This document shows positions 45,600-55,551 of a stretch of DNA of 64,000 nt, piece by piece. A program made the position numbers and the translations under genes. The stretch's first letter is position 1; every line of letters starts with the position of its first letter. A model generated the notes under the pieces. The model ran no database searches and was not told where the DNA came from. It saw only the letters and a program-made list of their open reading frames with translations. The DNA is from Nostoc sp. MG11 (GTDB lineage: Bacteria > Cyanobacteriota > Cyanobacteriia > Cyanobacteriales > Nostocaceae). The stretch lies in assembly GCF_014904695.1 (NCBI RefSeq), contig NZ_JACXXN010000009.1, positions 162,677-226,676 of the forward strand, in the 5' to 3' direction.

Positions 45600-45977
45600 A
45601 TGATCAAACACACCTTATTCGTCTGTAAATCTTGTCACCGTTCATCTGAAGAACGACCCAAAAATCCGCCTTTCGATGGCGATTTTTTTATTGACCAACT
45701 AAACGGTTTATGCATCCAAAATTTCTCACCTGAAGAACTAGAAATTCAGCCAGTTGGATGCCTTTGGGCTTGCAGTCAGGGTTGTGTTGTATCTATTTGT
45801 TGCTCAGAGAAACCCACTTATTTATTTACTAACCTTACTCCAGAACCAAGCGCAGTAGCATTACTAGAATTTCTAAAAATGTATATCAACAGTAGCAAAG
45901 GGGCAATTCTTTGGAAACAGCTTCCCGAACTTTTGCAGTCTGCTATTTTCGCACAAATTCCACCTATAAAATTATAG
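45600..45977 (+). CDS. DUF1636 family small ferredoxin-like metalloprotein
   Basis: A 125-residue protein with FVCKSCHRSS at the N terminus and VGCLWACSQGC in the middle. The cysteine spacing resembles the thioredoxin-like 2Fe-2S ferredoxin fold of the DUF1636 family, which often lies beside cobalamin or siderophore uptake genes. It starts five bases after the FecB-like gene. A plausible role is electron transfer for reductive iron release from the imported siderophore, or a metal-handling chaperone; both are inference. No catalytic domain is visible. Confidence 0.75.
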   Translation: MIKHTLFVCKSCHRSSEERPKNPPFDGDFFIDQLNGLCIQNFSPEELEIQPVGCLWACSQGCVVSICCSEKPTYLFTNLTPEPSAVALLEFLKMYINSSKGAILWKQLPELLQSAIFAQIPPIKL

Positions 45978-46158
45978 TTTCGGTAATACATAAAAATCGC
46001 TTTGATTTTTGAACTTACTTGGCTTAACAAGCAATAGGTAACAGGAAAATAAAACCCTCTACCTAAATCTATTTCTTAAATGAAGCATATTATTGGGGTA
46101 TCAATTTACTCTAAAAATAATAAATAATTCATACCCAAATTAAGCAAGATTCTACTTT

Positions 46159-47970
46159 TTATCTCACCCCCGATTGCACCCGCCATAAACCAGCATAAAT
46201 TGCATTTTTATCCAACAATTGTTCATGGGTTCCCGACTCAACTAACTCTCCATATTCCATCACATAAATGCAATCAGCGTTACGGACAGTGGAAAGACGA
46301 TGAGCGATCGCAATTGTGGTTCGATTCACAGTAATCCGTTCTAAAGAACGCTGAATAGCAGCTTCAGTTTCATTATCCACTGCTGAGGTGGCTTCATCTA
46401 AAATCAAAATTGGCGGATTCTTTAAAACAGTTCTAGCGATCGCAATTCTTTGGCGTTGTCCACCAGATAATTTTTGACCTCGTTCTCCGACTATCGTCTC
46501 ATAACCTTGGGGTAGCCGCATAATAAAATCATCAGCTTCAGCAATTTTCGCAGCTTCAATTATTTGTTCATCGGTAGCATTAAAAGTACCATAGGCGATA
46601 TTTTCAGCAACAGTACCATGAAATAAGAATACATCTTGACTGACCAGGCCGATACTACGACGCAAATCACGTAGATTTAATTTTTGAATATTAATATCAT
46701 CAATCGCGATCGTTCCAGAAGAAATATCATACAATCGCAATAATAATTTCACTAAAGTGCTTTTACCAGAACCCGTAGAACCAACAATAGCGATCGTTTT
46801 GCCTGCGGGGATATGTAAGGATAATTTTTTAATTACTGGCTCTCTATCTCGATAAGCAAAAGTAACTTGTTTAAAGTCAATTTCACCACGCACTTTATCA
46901 ATAGATAAAAATTTGTTTCCTCCAGTAATATTGATAGGAGCATCTAATAAATCCATGACACGATTAGTAGAAGCCATTGACCTTTGATATTTGTCAAATA
47001 TTTCTCCTAATGTTACTAAAGGCCATAATAATCTCTGTACTAGAACTAGTAAAACACTGTAATTACCAATAGATATCTTACCAGCGTATGTTGCCATACC
47101 TCCCCAAAACAATAAGGCTGTGAACCCTGCTAAAACTAGCATTCTGATTAAGGGCACAAATGCAGCGGAAAGTTTTATTGCTTTGATGTTACTTTTTCTA
47201 TATGCTTCGCTTTCTCCTGCCAATCTAGCACTTTCATAATCTTCAGCAGTAAAACTTTTAATTGTGGTAATACCACTGAGATTATTTGCTAGTCGCGAGT
47301 TCAGAAAGCTTACCCTTTCTCGCACCTCAGCATAACGAGTTTCCAGACGCTTTTGATAAGTAAAGGAACCCCAAACAATAAATGGCATTGGCAACATTGC
47401 TGCCAAGGTGATAGAGGCAGGTAAAATGAAGAAAGCACCACCAGTTAAAATGAGCAATGAAGTGATAATGTTGATAATTTCATTAGCTCCAAAATTCAAA
47501 AAATCTTCTAGCTGATTGATATCATCATTTAAAATAGACATCAAACCGGCTGTACTGCTTTCTTCAAAGTAAGCTGAATCTAATTCTTGTACATGATTAT
47601 AGGCATCCAAGCGTAAATTATGCTGGATATTTTGGGCTAAATTACGCCAAAGTCTATTGTATGCATACTCAGAAGTTGATTCTAGTATCCAGACAATGAT
47701 AGTGATCAATGAAAGCAGTAAAAATTGCCAAAATATCTCTTTGACACCCAACTTGGCAAATACAGAATTTTGCTGCTCTACGAGAATATCTACCGCAATA
47801 CCAATTAACCACGGTGGTGCTAAGTCTAAAATCGTATTGATGATAGAAAATGATGTAGCCTGCCAAATCTGTTGGCGATATTGGCTTCCATAGTTTAGCA
47901 AACGTTGCAAAGGATGGGCTGAATTTCTCCGATTTTCAGATACTCTAGGAGATTTTGATGTGATTGTCAC
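46159..47970 (-). CDS. ABC exporter (fused TMD-NBD half transporter), probably siderophore efflux
   Basis: A 603-residue homodimer-type exporter. Six membrane segments occupy about residues 35-320 and the nucleotide-binding domain follows: Walker A GSTGSGKST near 395, Q-loop SQDVF, signature LSGGQRQR, Walker B ILILDEATSAVD and the switch histidine in AIAHRLS. A GTG at 47970 starts the frame. The fold is the lipid/peptide/drug exporter type (MsbA-like). Its position between the receptor operon and the import permease of the same siderophore locus suggests it exports the lipopeptide across the inner membrane. It converges with the DUF1636 gene and has no clear terminator between them. Substrate inferred from context only. 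Confidence 0.88.
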   Translation of the reverse strand: MTITSKSPRVSENRRNSAHPLQRLLNYGSQYRQQIWQATSFSIINTILDLAPPWLIGIAVDILVEQQNSVFAKLGVKEIFWQFLLLSLITIIVWILESTSEYAYNRLWRNLAQNIQHNLRLDAYNHVQELDSAYFEESSTAGLMSILNDDINQLEDFLNFGANEIINIITSLLILTGGAFFILPASITLAAMLPMPFIVWGSFTYQKRLETRYAEVRERVSFLNSRLANNLSGITTIKSFTAEDYESARLAGESEAYRKSNIKAIKLSAAFVPLIRMLVLAGFTALLFWGGMATYAGKISIGNYSVLLVLVQRLLWPLVTLGEIFDKYQRSMASTNRVMDLLDAPINITGGNKFLSIDKVRGEIDFKQVTFAYRDREPVIKKLSLHIPAGKTIAIVGSTGSGKSTLVKLLLRLYDISSGTIAIDDINIQKLNLRDLRRSIGLVSQDVFLFHGTVAENIAYGTFNATDEQIIEAAKIAEADDFIMRLPQGYETIVGERGQKLSGGQRQRIAIARTVLKNPPILILDEATSAVDNETEAAIQRSLERITVNRTTIAIAHRLSTVRNADCIYVMEYGELVESGTHEQLLDKNAIYAGLWRVQSGVR

Positions 47971-48184
47971 GACTGGTATTGTTTGTAGTTAAGTGATTGA
48001 TGCGATATTAAGAACGGACAACTCAAGAACTGATACTACTGACAAAACTAAAAATGCCAACAAAGATTACATAGTAAAACTAATATTTAATTACTTTCAG
48101 ATGAGCAAAATCTAATAGAAAACAAAAAAGTTAATTAGTTTAGTATTCATATATGAGAAAACCAAACCTATTTCTTGCTTCTTG

Positions 48185-49195
48185 TTACTTAATACCAAAA
48201 ACCATCGACTCGGAGCCAGTTAAATGCTGCTGTTGCAGTTCACAAAATCCCACGGAACGCATCCATTCAATACAATCAGCGCCAGTGTAATCAAACCCTC
48301 CTGGAGTCTCAATTAACATATTCAGACTCATCAGAAGTCCAAAGGCATTTTCGCATCGATTGTCATCAATAATAGCGTCATAAACAATCAGCGCACCACC
48401 AGAGGGAAGGGCCCCATAGGCCTTAGTTAGTAGCATCAGTTTTTCGTCAAGATTCCAGTCATGCAAGATATGTCCCATAACTAAGACATCAGCAACAGGT
48501 AGTGAGTCAGAGAAAAAGTTACCCGCAAAGAATTGTAACCGTTGGCTCAGACCATTAGAATTAACGTATTCCTCAAAAACTGGACGCACAACAGGTAAAT
48601 CAAACCCACCCCCAGATAGATGAGGATGCGCCAATGCTACTTGCACTGGTAAGCCACCTTGAGCTGTTCCAATGTCGATAAAAGTTTTGTATTCACTCCA
48701 AGGAAACTTTGCGGCGATCGCCTTCGCTGCTCCTATACTCAAACCAGTCATACTTTTAAGAAAAGTCTTTAAGCGATCGCTATCAGCATAAAGTGCAGTA
48801 AAAAAGTTTTCGCCATTCTTGGCTTCGTTTTGAGGTTGTCCAGTTTGTAATCCTTGAGTTAGAGAACCCCAAAATGGATATAACCGTGCATTTGCCATTT
48901 CTAAGAAGCCGCCGACATACTCAAGCTTACCACGAACGAGAAATCGCTCAGTCTCTTGAGTATTACAGTATTGCTCGTTATGTCGTTCTAACAAACCCAA
49001 AGCTACCAAGGCGTCAAAGAAATCTCGCGCTGAACGTGGATGTATTCCCAAGCGTTCAGCCAGGGTTTGAGCATCAAGAGGCGATGAATCAAGCAGAGTG
49101 AATAAACCGAGTTCAACTGCAACTAACAGGGTTTTTGCGCTCCAAAAACCCATTCCTATCTGCATAATTGCGTCAGGAGTTATTTTAGTATCCAT
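48185..49195 (-). CDS. SAM-dependent O-methyltransferase (methyltransferase_2 family)
   Basis: A 336-residue enzyme with an N-terminal winged-helix dimerization domain ([24 protein letters not shown], residues 25-75) and a C-terminal Rossmann methyltransferase domain. Motif I is [12 protein letters not shown] near 167, followed by GGGFDLP and MGHILHDWN; the histidine in HILHDW is the usual general base of small-molecule O-methyltransferases such as hydroxyneurosporene or acetylserotonin methyltransferases. It lies between an exporter and the fec genes. Methylation of a hydroxyl on the siderophore is possible, but no gene product here demands it, and it may be unrelated to the cluster. Confidence 0.85.
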   Translation of the reverse strand: MDTKITPDAIMQIGMGFWSAKTLLVAVELGLFTLLDSSPLDAQTLAERLGIHPRSARDFFDALVALGLLERHNEQYCNTQETERFLVRGKLEYVGGFLEMANARLYPFWGSLTQGLQTGQPQNEAKNGENFFTALYADSDRLKTFLKSMTGLSIGAAKAIAAKFPWSEYKTFIDIGTAQGGLPVQVALAHPHLSGGGFDLPVVRPVFEEYVNSNGLSQRLQFFAGNFFSDSLPVADVLVMGHILHDWNLDEKLMLLTKAYGALPSGGALIVYDAIIDDNRCENAFGLLMSLNMLIETPGGFDYTGADCIEWMRSVGFCELQQQHLTGSESMVFGIK

Positions 49196-49286
49196 AATTT
49201 TGCTTTAAAAGTTAACAAGATATGACGGTCAACTCAACTTATCATTAACGACGGATTTATTGACGCATACTGCTGTCGAATTTTAC

Positions 49287-49321
49287 AAAATCCTCGACTT
49301 CTTTTAGAAGTCGAGGATTTT
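49287..49321. terminator. Strong bidirectional-type hairpin downstream of the fec operon
   Basis: Perfect 16-base arms (49287-49302 and 49306-49321), AAAATCCTCGACTTCT and its inverse, with a 3-base loop and A/T ends that would give a U-run on either strand. It lies nine bases after the FecE stop on the minus strand and before the methyltransferase, so it probably ends the fecCDE-type transcript. Confidence 0.75.
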
Positions 49322-49329
49322 AAATCAAA

Positions 49330-50148
49330 TCAGGAATTTAAAGAAACTTGTTTGTTATTTGCTTTCGCTTTACGTCCTATCGGCACACACATCGGTGTCC
49401 CTACAATTGGATCAGGAATAATACGACATTCCAACCCAAAAACCTCCTGAACCATTTCTTGAGTCATCACTAGCTTTGGTTCGCCAGCAGCAAAAATTCG
49501 CCCATCTTTGACAGCAACTAAGCAATCAGCATAACGACAGGCATGATTTAAATCATGCAGCACCATCACAATTGTTCGTCCCTGAGTTTGGTTCAACTCA
49601 TACAACAAATCCAAAATCTCTATTTGGTGCGCCAAATCTAAAAAAGTAGTCGGCTCATCTAGAAGTAAAATATCTGTATCTTGCGCCAGCGCCATTGCAA
49701 TCCAAGCTCTCTGTCGTTGTCCACCAGACAAAGTATCTAATGCTCTATCTGCCAACTCCAATAAATCTGTAATTAAGAGTGCTTGTTGTACGATTTTTTC
49801 ATCTTTGGCTGACCACTGCTGCAACCAATTTTGATAAGGGTAACGTCCTTGTGCGACCAAATCTCGCACTGTTAAACCTTCCGGCGCTACTGGTCCTTGG
49901 GGCAAAATTCCCAACTGTTGAGCTACTTCTTTGGTGGAAAGATTAAAAATAGACGTTCCATCAAGATAGACCGTACCGCTACGGGGTTGAAGCAATCTAG
50001 CTAGACCTCGCAATAACGTTGATTTACCACAACCATTAGCACCAACTAAACCACTAATTTGTCCGGTGGGGATTGTCAAATTCAGGTCACGGATAATCAG
50101 CGCACCATCATAAGCTAAAGACAGACTTTTAGTTGACAGTCCTTTCAT
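49330..50148 (-). CDS. fecE: FecE-type iron-siderophore ABC transporter ATPase
   Basis: A 272-residue ATPase. Walker A is [11 protein letters not shown] near 37, Q-loop LPQGPVAP, signature [10 protein letters not shown] near 141, Walker [14 protein letters not shown], and the switch histidine lies in VLHDLNHA. The sequence is typical of the FepC/FecE iron-chelate group. It starts six bases after the upstream permease gene and is the last gene of a three-gene permease operon. The C-terminal [16 protein letters not shown] segment is common in this group. It would power uptake of the ferric siderophore from the periplasm. Confidence 0.93.
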   Translation of the reverse strand: MKGLSTKSLSLAYDGALIIRDLNLTIPTGQISGLVGANGCGKSTLLRGLARLLQPRSGTVYLDGTSIFNLSTKEVAQQLGILPQGPVAPEGLTVRDLVAQGRYPYQNWLQQWSAKDEKIVQQALLITDLLELADRALDTLSGGQRQRAWIAMALAQDTDILLLDEPTTFLDLAHQIEILDLLYELNQTQGRTIVMVLHDLNHACRYADCLVAVKDGRIFAAGEPKLVMTQEMVQEVFGLECRIIPDPIVGTPMCVPIGRKAKANNKQVSLNS

Positions 50149-50153
50149 AAGCT

Positions 50154-51194
50154 TTATTTTTTACGATTACGAATTAATAAGTAAAGAAAATAAGGAGCGC
50201 CAATAGCAGCAGTTACTACCCCACAAGGAAGTTCGATAGGTGCAAACAGTGTTCTTCCTAGCAAGTCTGCTATTACAACAATCACTCCCCCCAAAAGCGC
50301 GGAAGTAGGAATCAAACCTTCATGGGTTGTACCTACCAACTGTCGTCCTAAATGGGGTGCGATTAAACCAATAAAACCAATATTGCCGGCGGTAGCGACT
50401 CCTGCACCTGCTAAGGCTACACCCACCAGCACTAGTAAACCACGTTGCCATTCCACACTAGTACCCAAGCCTTTGGCGACATCATCTCCTAAGTTAAGAA
50501 CGTTCAAATGTCTCGCTAGTGTCAAAGCCATTGGTACAAAGATAATTAACCAGGGTAATAAGGAAAATACTTGCTCCCAGGTACGACCGTAGACGCTCCC
50601 AGCTAACCAAACCAAAGCAGCACTAACGTCATAAATTTCCCCAAAAGTAATCATCAAGTTCGTGAAAGCACTGGCGATCGCAGACAAGCCAATACCCATC
50701 AAAATTAATAGAATCGGAGAACTACCTTTGTTCCAAGCCAGCGAGTAAATTAAACCCGCCATCAGCAAAGCACCAGCAAAAGCAGCTAAGGGCAAAGTGT
50801 AAACTGGTGCTGATGGATATAGTACAATTACTGCAACTGCTGCTAGACTAGCCCCAGCATTGATGCCGATAATACTAGGGTCTGCCAAGGGATTACGTGT
50901 CAGCCCTTGAAAGATAGTGCCAGAAATTGCAAACGCTACTCCCACCATAAAAGCTACAAGTGTGCGGGGTAGACGCAGATTGTGAATCACAAAGGCATGG
51001 TCTGGGTTTCCCGTATCTAAACCCAATACAGTTTTGACGATATCTAAAGGCGAGATTGGATATTCACCTCGGCCTACATTCATCACCATCGCCACTGCAA
51101 TCACTACTACCAAACACAGCAGCATGACTGGTACACGTCGGTCTATACGAAAAGATATCGCCTGCGAACGGACGACTAGCCAATCAACCTTCAT
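50154..51194 (-). CDS. fecD: FecD-type iron-siderophore ABC permease
   Basis: A 346-residue FecCD-family permease with about nine or ten membrane segments. [13 protein letters not shown] [30 protein letters not shown] and [14 protein letters not shown] are the family signatures. It overlaps the end of the partner permease by four bases (start at 51194, partner stop at 51191), so the two are translationally coupled. It pairs with the other permease to form the inner-membrane channel of the siderophore importer. Confidence 0.93.
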   Translation of the reverse strand: MKVDWLVVRSQAISFRIDRRVPVMLLCLVVVIAVAMVMNVGRGEYPISPLDIVKTVLGLDTGNPDHAFVIHNLRLPRTLVAFMVGVAFAISGTIFQGLTRNPLADPSIIGINAGASLAAVAVIVLYPSAPVYTLPLAAFAGALLMAGLIYSLAWNKGSSPILLILMGIGLSAIASAFTNLMITFGEIYDVSAALVWLAGSVYGRTWEQVFSLLPWLIIFVPMALTLARHLNVLNLGDDVAKGLGTSVEWQRGLLVLVGVALAGAGVATAGNIGFIGLIAPHLGRQLVGTTHEGLIPTSALLGGVIVVIADLLGRTLFAPIELPCGVVTAAIGAPYFLYLLIRNRKK

Positions 51195-52222
51195 TTTTTC
51201 ACCTTTGACTTAGCCAGGTACACAAAAAATGGAGCGCCAACTATTGCTGTCATTACACCTACAGGTAACTCCTGGGGTTTGAGCAACACACGCGCGGCAA
51301 TATCTGCAACTAACAGTAAAATTGCGCCCACAACTGCGGAATAAGGCAAAATCCAACGATAATCAGCTTTAATAAAAAATCGGACAATGTGGGGAACGAC
51401 TAAGCCGATAAAGCCGATTGGCCCTGCAAGAGATACTGAACTCCCCGCCAGTAAAACAACGCTGATGGCTGTGATGATTTTAATCCAGGTTATCTGCTGA
51501 CCTAAACCTTTGGCCACATCTTCACCAAGACTCATGGTGGTAATTTGTCTACCAAGAGTAAAAGCCACCACTAATCCAATGACGACGAAAGGTAATGCTT
51601 GGAAGAATATGTTGATATCTTTACCAGCCAATGAACCAGCTAACCAGAATCTAATTTCTTCTAATGTTCGTTGACTGACGATCAGAATAGCAGTGGTTAG
51701 AGAAGAAATCAAAGCCGTGAGTGCTGCACCTGCTACTGTCAAATTCAATGGGGTGGCTCCTCCTCGTCCCAGAGAACCAAGAAAGTAGACTAACATCGCT
51801 GTGGCTCCTGCACCTAAAAAGGCCACAATGGTTAAAACACTTAAGGACGAGCTGCCAAAAACAAAAATTGTTGCAACAACAGCTAGTGCTGCTCCTGACT
51901 CGATACCCAAAATACCTGGATCTGCTAAGGGGTTGCGTGTCAAACCTTGCATCAATGCTCCAGAGACAGCCAAGGCTGAACCTACTAGGATAGCAACTAG
52001 CGATCGCGGTAATCTCACGGTCTGAATAACTAAGTGTTGGTATGAACCATCAAAGGCTATAAAAGATGTCAAAGTCTTACCTAGAGGTATTTCTGCTGCA
52101 CCTAACATCACACTGTATACCAGGCAAATTACCAGGATACACAGTCCCAAAACCAGACCAAATAAGGTTGACATTTGTGGCTTTTTCAATCCTCTAGGTG
52201 ACATTGTGGTCGCTTTTGTCAT
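51191..52222 (-). CDS. fecC: FecC-type iron-siderophore ABC permease
   Basis: A 343-residue permease of the FecCD family and first gene of the import operon. Motifs are [33 protein letters not shown] and [15 protein letters not shown], the last before the coupling region. About nine or ten membrane segments are visible. Its 3' end overlaps the second permease by four bases. Lying on the strand opposite the binding-protein gene, the operon must have its own promoter in the spacer 52223-52672. C and D labels are by gene order only; the two permeases are paralogues. Confidence 0.92.
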   Translation of the reverse strand: MTKATTMSPRGLKKPQMSTLFGLVLGLCILVICLVYSVMLGAAEIPLGKTLTSFIAFDGSYQHLVIQTVRLPRSLVAILVGSALAVSGALMQGLTRNPLADPGILGIESGAALAVVATIFVFGSSSLSVLTIVAFLGAGATAMLVYFLGSLGRGGATPLNLTVAGAALTALISSLTTAILIVSQRTLEEIRFWLAGSLAGKDINIFFQALPFVVIGLVVAFTLGRQITTMSLGEDVAKGLGQQITWIKIITAISVVLLAGSSVSLAGPIGFIGLVVPHIVRFFIKADYRWILPYSAVVGAILLLVADIAARVLLKPQELPVGVMTAIVGAPFFVYLAKSKVKK

Positions 52223-52672
52223 GATCCTGCTGTCACTTGAAAATATTACGCTTTGCTGGTTATTTGTTTTTTAGCGTTGCTGAGTAGAAATATGAATTTG
52301 TATCACGCAGAGGCGCAGCGAAAAGTTCTGTAGGCGGGTTTCCCGCCGTAGGAAACTTTTCAAGACAGAGCCGCAGAGAGTAAGAGTTGAGAAGAGTTGA
52401 TTTTTAAACTCCATATTCAAATTCAGCAACACCTGTTTTTTAACATTTAACAGGTTTTTAATCATAAGAGTTGATAATCTTTCTTAATAACTATATAGAT
52501 TACATGATCCTGTAGCTATTTCATTATTTTTAATCAGAATCAAGGATACGGTTTCAGCCTTGATATAATTTCTCAACAAAGTGGTATTGTGAGATCAACT
52601 TAAATCTGCTGTGTCAAAGTCACTTGCTTCAGGAGGTGGGAGGCAGAGTCAAGATTCTGTCTTGATTCTTCT
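52223..52672. other. Divergent spacer between fec operon and acylase gene
   Basis: About 450 bases with no credible gene. It holds a nested dispersed repeat (52298-52384), AT-rich sequence at 52440-52560 where promoters in both directions would fit, and an AGGAGGTGGGAGG block at 52631-52643. That block is a good Shine-Dalgarno match but is too far from any acylase start codon to serve it. I see no clear Fur box. Confidence 0.5.
52298..52384. repeat. Nested dispersed repeat
   Basis: A CGCAGAGGCGCAG-type repeat unit is split by a palindrome at 52320-52361: outer arms GAAAAGTT and AACTTTTC, inner arms GGCGGG-TTT-CCCGCC. After it the unit resumes as CCGCAGAGAG. This looks like one small mobile repeat inserted in another. 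Confidence 0.6.
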
Positions 52673-52726
52673 TTGACAAATAGCAGTTTCAGTCACCAGG
52701 CGTTGCATCTGTACATGGTGGTGTTA

Positions 52727-54832
52727 ATGAGGATTGATATTTTACTCAGGGTTTGTAAAAGAAAATCAATACGTGTTTTACCCTTAATACTCAGTTTGAT
52801 AATGGTTTTGTTTGTAGGAAGCCACACTGTAGCCACACCAACAAAATCTACAGAGATATTATGGGATACATACGGTGTACCGCATATATACGGGAAAGAT
52901 GACCGGAGTGCATTTTACGCCTTCGGTTGGGCACAAATGCAAAGTCATGGAGATTTGCTTTTACGTCTCTATGGTCAAGCACGGGGACGCGCGGCCGAAT
53001 ATTGGGGAGAGGAGTATTTAGAGTCAGATCGTTGGGTACAAACTACCGGAGTACCAGAACGCGCTCGTTCTTGGTACAAAGCACAGAGTCCAACTTTTCG
53101 TAGCTATCTCGATGCTTTTGCTAGTGGGATCAATGCTTATGCTTCCCAAAATTCTAACTTGATTGATGATCAAGTTGAAGCGGTGCTACCAGTCAAGGCA
53201 GAAGATGTCATGGCTCACTTACATCGGGTGCTCAATTTCACCTTTGTGGTCAATCCAGAGCAAGTATTAGACCTGAGTAAACAAAAGTTGCAAGCGGGAT
53301 CTAATGGTTGGGCGATCGCACCAAATCATTCTGCTAGTGGGAAAGCAATGTTGCTAGCAAACCCACACCTACCTTGGTCAGATTTATTTTTGTGGTACGA
53401 AGCCCAAATCACCGCACCAGGAATTGATGCTTATGGAGCAACACTTGTAGGTATTCCCGTATTAGCGATCGCATTTAACAACAACTTAGGTTGGACTCAC
53501 ACCGTTAATACTTATGATGGTTGGGATGTTTATGAACTCACACTTGCAGGTAATGGTTATCGCTTTGATGACAAAGTTCGTAAGTTCCACACAAAAACTT
53601 TTTCCTTAAAGGTGAAACAAAAAGATGGCTCCTTACAAGAGCAACCATTAGTAGTGAAAAGTTCTGTCCACGGGCCTGTAGTAGCCGAGAAAAATGATAA
53701 AGCTGTAGCCCTGAGAGTTGCAGGTCTTGACCAACCTGGTGTACTCCAACAGTGGTGGGATATGGCACGTTCCCAGAACCTTAACCAGTTTGAAACCGCA
53801 CTCAAGCGCCTACAACTATCGATGTTTACGGTGATGTATGCAGATAGAGAAGGGCATATTATGCACCTATTCAACGGTCAAGTTCCAGTGCGATCAAATG
53901 GTGATTTTGCATACTGGGAAGGACTGATCCCAGGAAATACATCTAAAACCTTGTGGACAAAAATTCATCCTTATCAAGATTTACCGCGCATAGTTGACCC
54001 TAAGAGCGGCTGGTTGCAAAATACCAATGATCCACCTTGGACAACTACATTTCCATCCGCCATTAAAGCAGATAATTACCCGCCTTACATAGCACCTCGT
54101 TTCATGGATTTCCGCTCACAACGTTCTGCAAGGATGTTGGCTGAGGATGACAAAATCTCTTTTGATGAAATGGTTGCATACAAGCATTCTACCCGCATGG
54201 AATTGGCTGATCGCTTGTTGGATGATTTAATTCCGGCTGCACGCAAGTATGGTCAGGACATAGGGCGACAAGCAGCTAGTGTCCTAGAAGCCTGGGATCG
54301 GCAAGCCAATGCAGATAGTCGGGGGGCGGTATTATTTGCTTTTTGGGTAGAACAGATGGACTTAGATAAAGCATTTAGTAAACCCTGGAATGAAAATTCT
54401 CCCCGTACCACACCCGATGGCTTAGCAAATCCCAAAAGTGCAGTTGCAACACTCGAAGCAGTAGCCGCACAGGTAGAAAAAACTTATGGGGCGCTTGATG
54501 TACCGTGGGGTAAGGTTTTTCGGATTCAGTTGGGTGATGTGGATTTGCCTGCTAATGGTGGGGATGACGACCTGGGAATTTTTCGTGTACTCAATTTTGC
54601 TCCAGGAGAAAGCGGTCAATTCCAAGCCGTTGCAGGTGATTCCTATGTTGCTGCAATTGAATTTTCCAACCCTGTAAGAGCAATGGCACTTACCAGTTAC
54701 GGGAATGCGACTCAACCTGGATCGTCACACATTAGCGACCAGTTAGAGATGTTTGCCAACAAAAAATTACGTCCTGTGTGGCGCGATCGCTCAGATATTC
54801 TTGCCCATTTAGAACAACGTAAAATATTCTGA
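52727..54832 (+). CDS. Ntn-hydrolase acylase, penicillin amidase / PvdQ-like (S45)
   Basis: A precursor of about 701 residues. A basic start ([11 protein letters not shown]) and hydrophobic stretch ([15 protein letters not shown]) form a signal peptide, so it acts in the periplasm. The alpha-chain motif is [11 protein letters not shown]. Autoprocessing should occur at QAG-SNGWAI, freeing the catalytic N-terminal serine (about residue 192 from this start). NNNLGWTHT supplies the oxyanion asparagine. The longest frame begins with TTG at 52673; ATGs at 52715 and 52727 are better starts because the signal peptide begins there. Family members include penicillin amidase, quorum-quenching acylases such as AiiC of Anabaena, and PvdQ, which removes the fatty acid from the pyoverdine precursor. 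Beside a FAAL-started siderophore cluster, a deacylase role is attractive but unproven. Confidence 0.88.
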   Translation: MRIDILLRVCKRKSIRVLPLILSLIMVLFVGSHTVATPTKSTEILWDTYGVPHIYGKDDRSAFYAFGWAQMQSHGDLLLRLYGQARGRAAEYWGEEYLESDRWVQTTGVPERARSWYKAQSPTFRSYLDAFASGINAYASQNSNLIDDQVEAVLPVKAEDVMAHLHRVLNFTFVVNPEQVLDLSKQKLQAGSNGWAIAPNHSASGKAMLLANPHLPWSDLFLWYEAQITAPGIDAYGATLVGIPVLAIAFNNNLGWTHTVNTYDGWDVYELTLAGNGYRFDDKVRKFHTKTFSLKVKQKDGSLQEQPLVVKSSVHGPVVAEKNDKAVALRVAGLDQPGVLQQWWDMARSQNLNQFETALKRLQLSMFTVMYADREGHIMHLFNGQVPVRSNGDFAYWEGLIPGNTSKTLWTKIHPYQDLPRIVDPKSGWLQNTNDPPWTTTFPSAIKADNYPPYIAPRFMDFRSQRSARMLAEDDKISFDEMVAYKHSTRMELADRLLDDLIPAARKYGQDIGRQAASVLEAWDRQANADSRGAVLFAFWVEQMDLDKAFSKPWNENSPRTTPDGLANPKSAVATLEAVAAQVEKTYGALDVPWGKVFRIQLGDVDLPANGGDDDLGIFRVLNFAPGESGQFQAVAGDSYVAAIEFSNPVRAMALTSYGNATQPGSSHISDQLEMFANKKLRPVWRDRSDILAHLEQRKIF

Positions 54833-54849
54833 GGATTCTGGGGAGACAC

Positions 54850-55551
54850 ATGAAAAATCACCTTACCCAAAGCCAGACTAGTGAGCTAAAATTGTCTCCC
54901 AACAACCCTATTCTCTCTGTACAAGACTTAGGTCGAACAGTTGAGAAACGCTGGATCTGGAATCACCTAAGTTTTCAATTGTTTCCAGGGGAACGAGTAG
55001 CAGTGATCGGTGCTTCTGGATCTGGTAAAAGCTTACTGCTACGAGCATTAGCTGGTCTAGATCCAGTACAAGCAGGGCAAATTATTTTTCAGGGGCAGCC
55101 GATGAATTCCTGGTTTATACCCAGCTATCGTTCCCAAATTATCTACTTACATCAGCGACCAGCCTTGTGGGAAGGAACTGTAGAGGAAAATCTCCAGAAA
55201 GTTTATCGATTAGCAGTTCACCGCCATCAAGTTTACAACCGTCAGTTAATTCTAGACTATCTGCATCTTTTGCATAAAACGGCTGACTTTTTGCAGCGTC
55301 CGGTGAGCGCTATTTCTGGTGGTGAGGCGCAGATTCTCGCCTTTTTGCGAGCTTTACAACTTTCACCAAAAATACTACTACTGGATGAACCTACTGCCTC
55401 ATTGGATGGTGGAACTGCCCAAAGTTTAGAGGCTTTAGTTGCAGCTTGGCAACATCAAGACCCACAACGAGCATATCTGTGGACAAGTCATGACTCAACC
55501 CAGTTAAAACGCATTACCAGCCGCCAAATTACCTTGAAGGAAGAAGACTGA
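54850..55551 (+). CDS. fetA: FetA-like ABC transporter ATPase
   Basis: A 233-residue ATPase with Walker A GASGSGKSLLLRAL near 55, signature ISGGEAQ near 155 and Walker [13 protein letters not shown], and a shifted H-loop TSHD. Its partner is the UPF0014 permease overlapping it by one base (TGATG). The pair matches E. coli FetAB (YbbL/YbbM), which exports iron and lowers free iron. The start has GGGGAG upstream and lies 18 bases after the acylase stop, so all three genes are probably cotranscribed. Confidence 0.82.
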   Translation: MKNHLTQSQTSELKLSPNNPILSVQDLGRTVEKRWIWNHLSFQLFPGERVAVIGASGSGKSLLLRALAGLDPVQAGQIIFQGQPMNSWFIPSYRSQIIYLHQRPALWEGTVEENLQKVYRLAVHRHQVYNRQLILDYLHLLHKTADFLQRPVSAISGGEAQILAFLRALQLSPKILLLDEPTASLDGGTAQSLEALVAAWQHQDPQRAYLWTSHDSTQLKRITSRQITLKEED

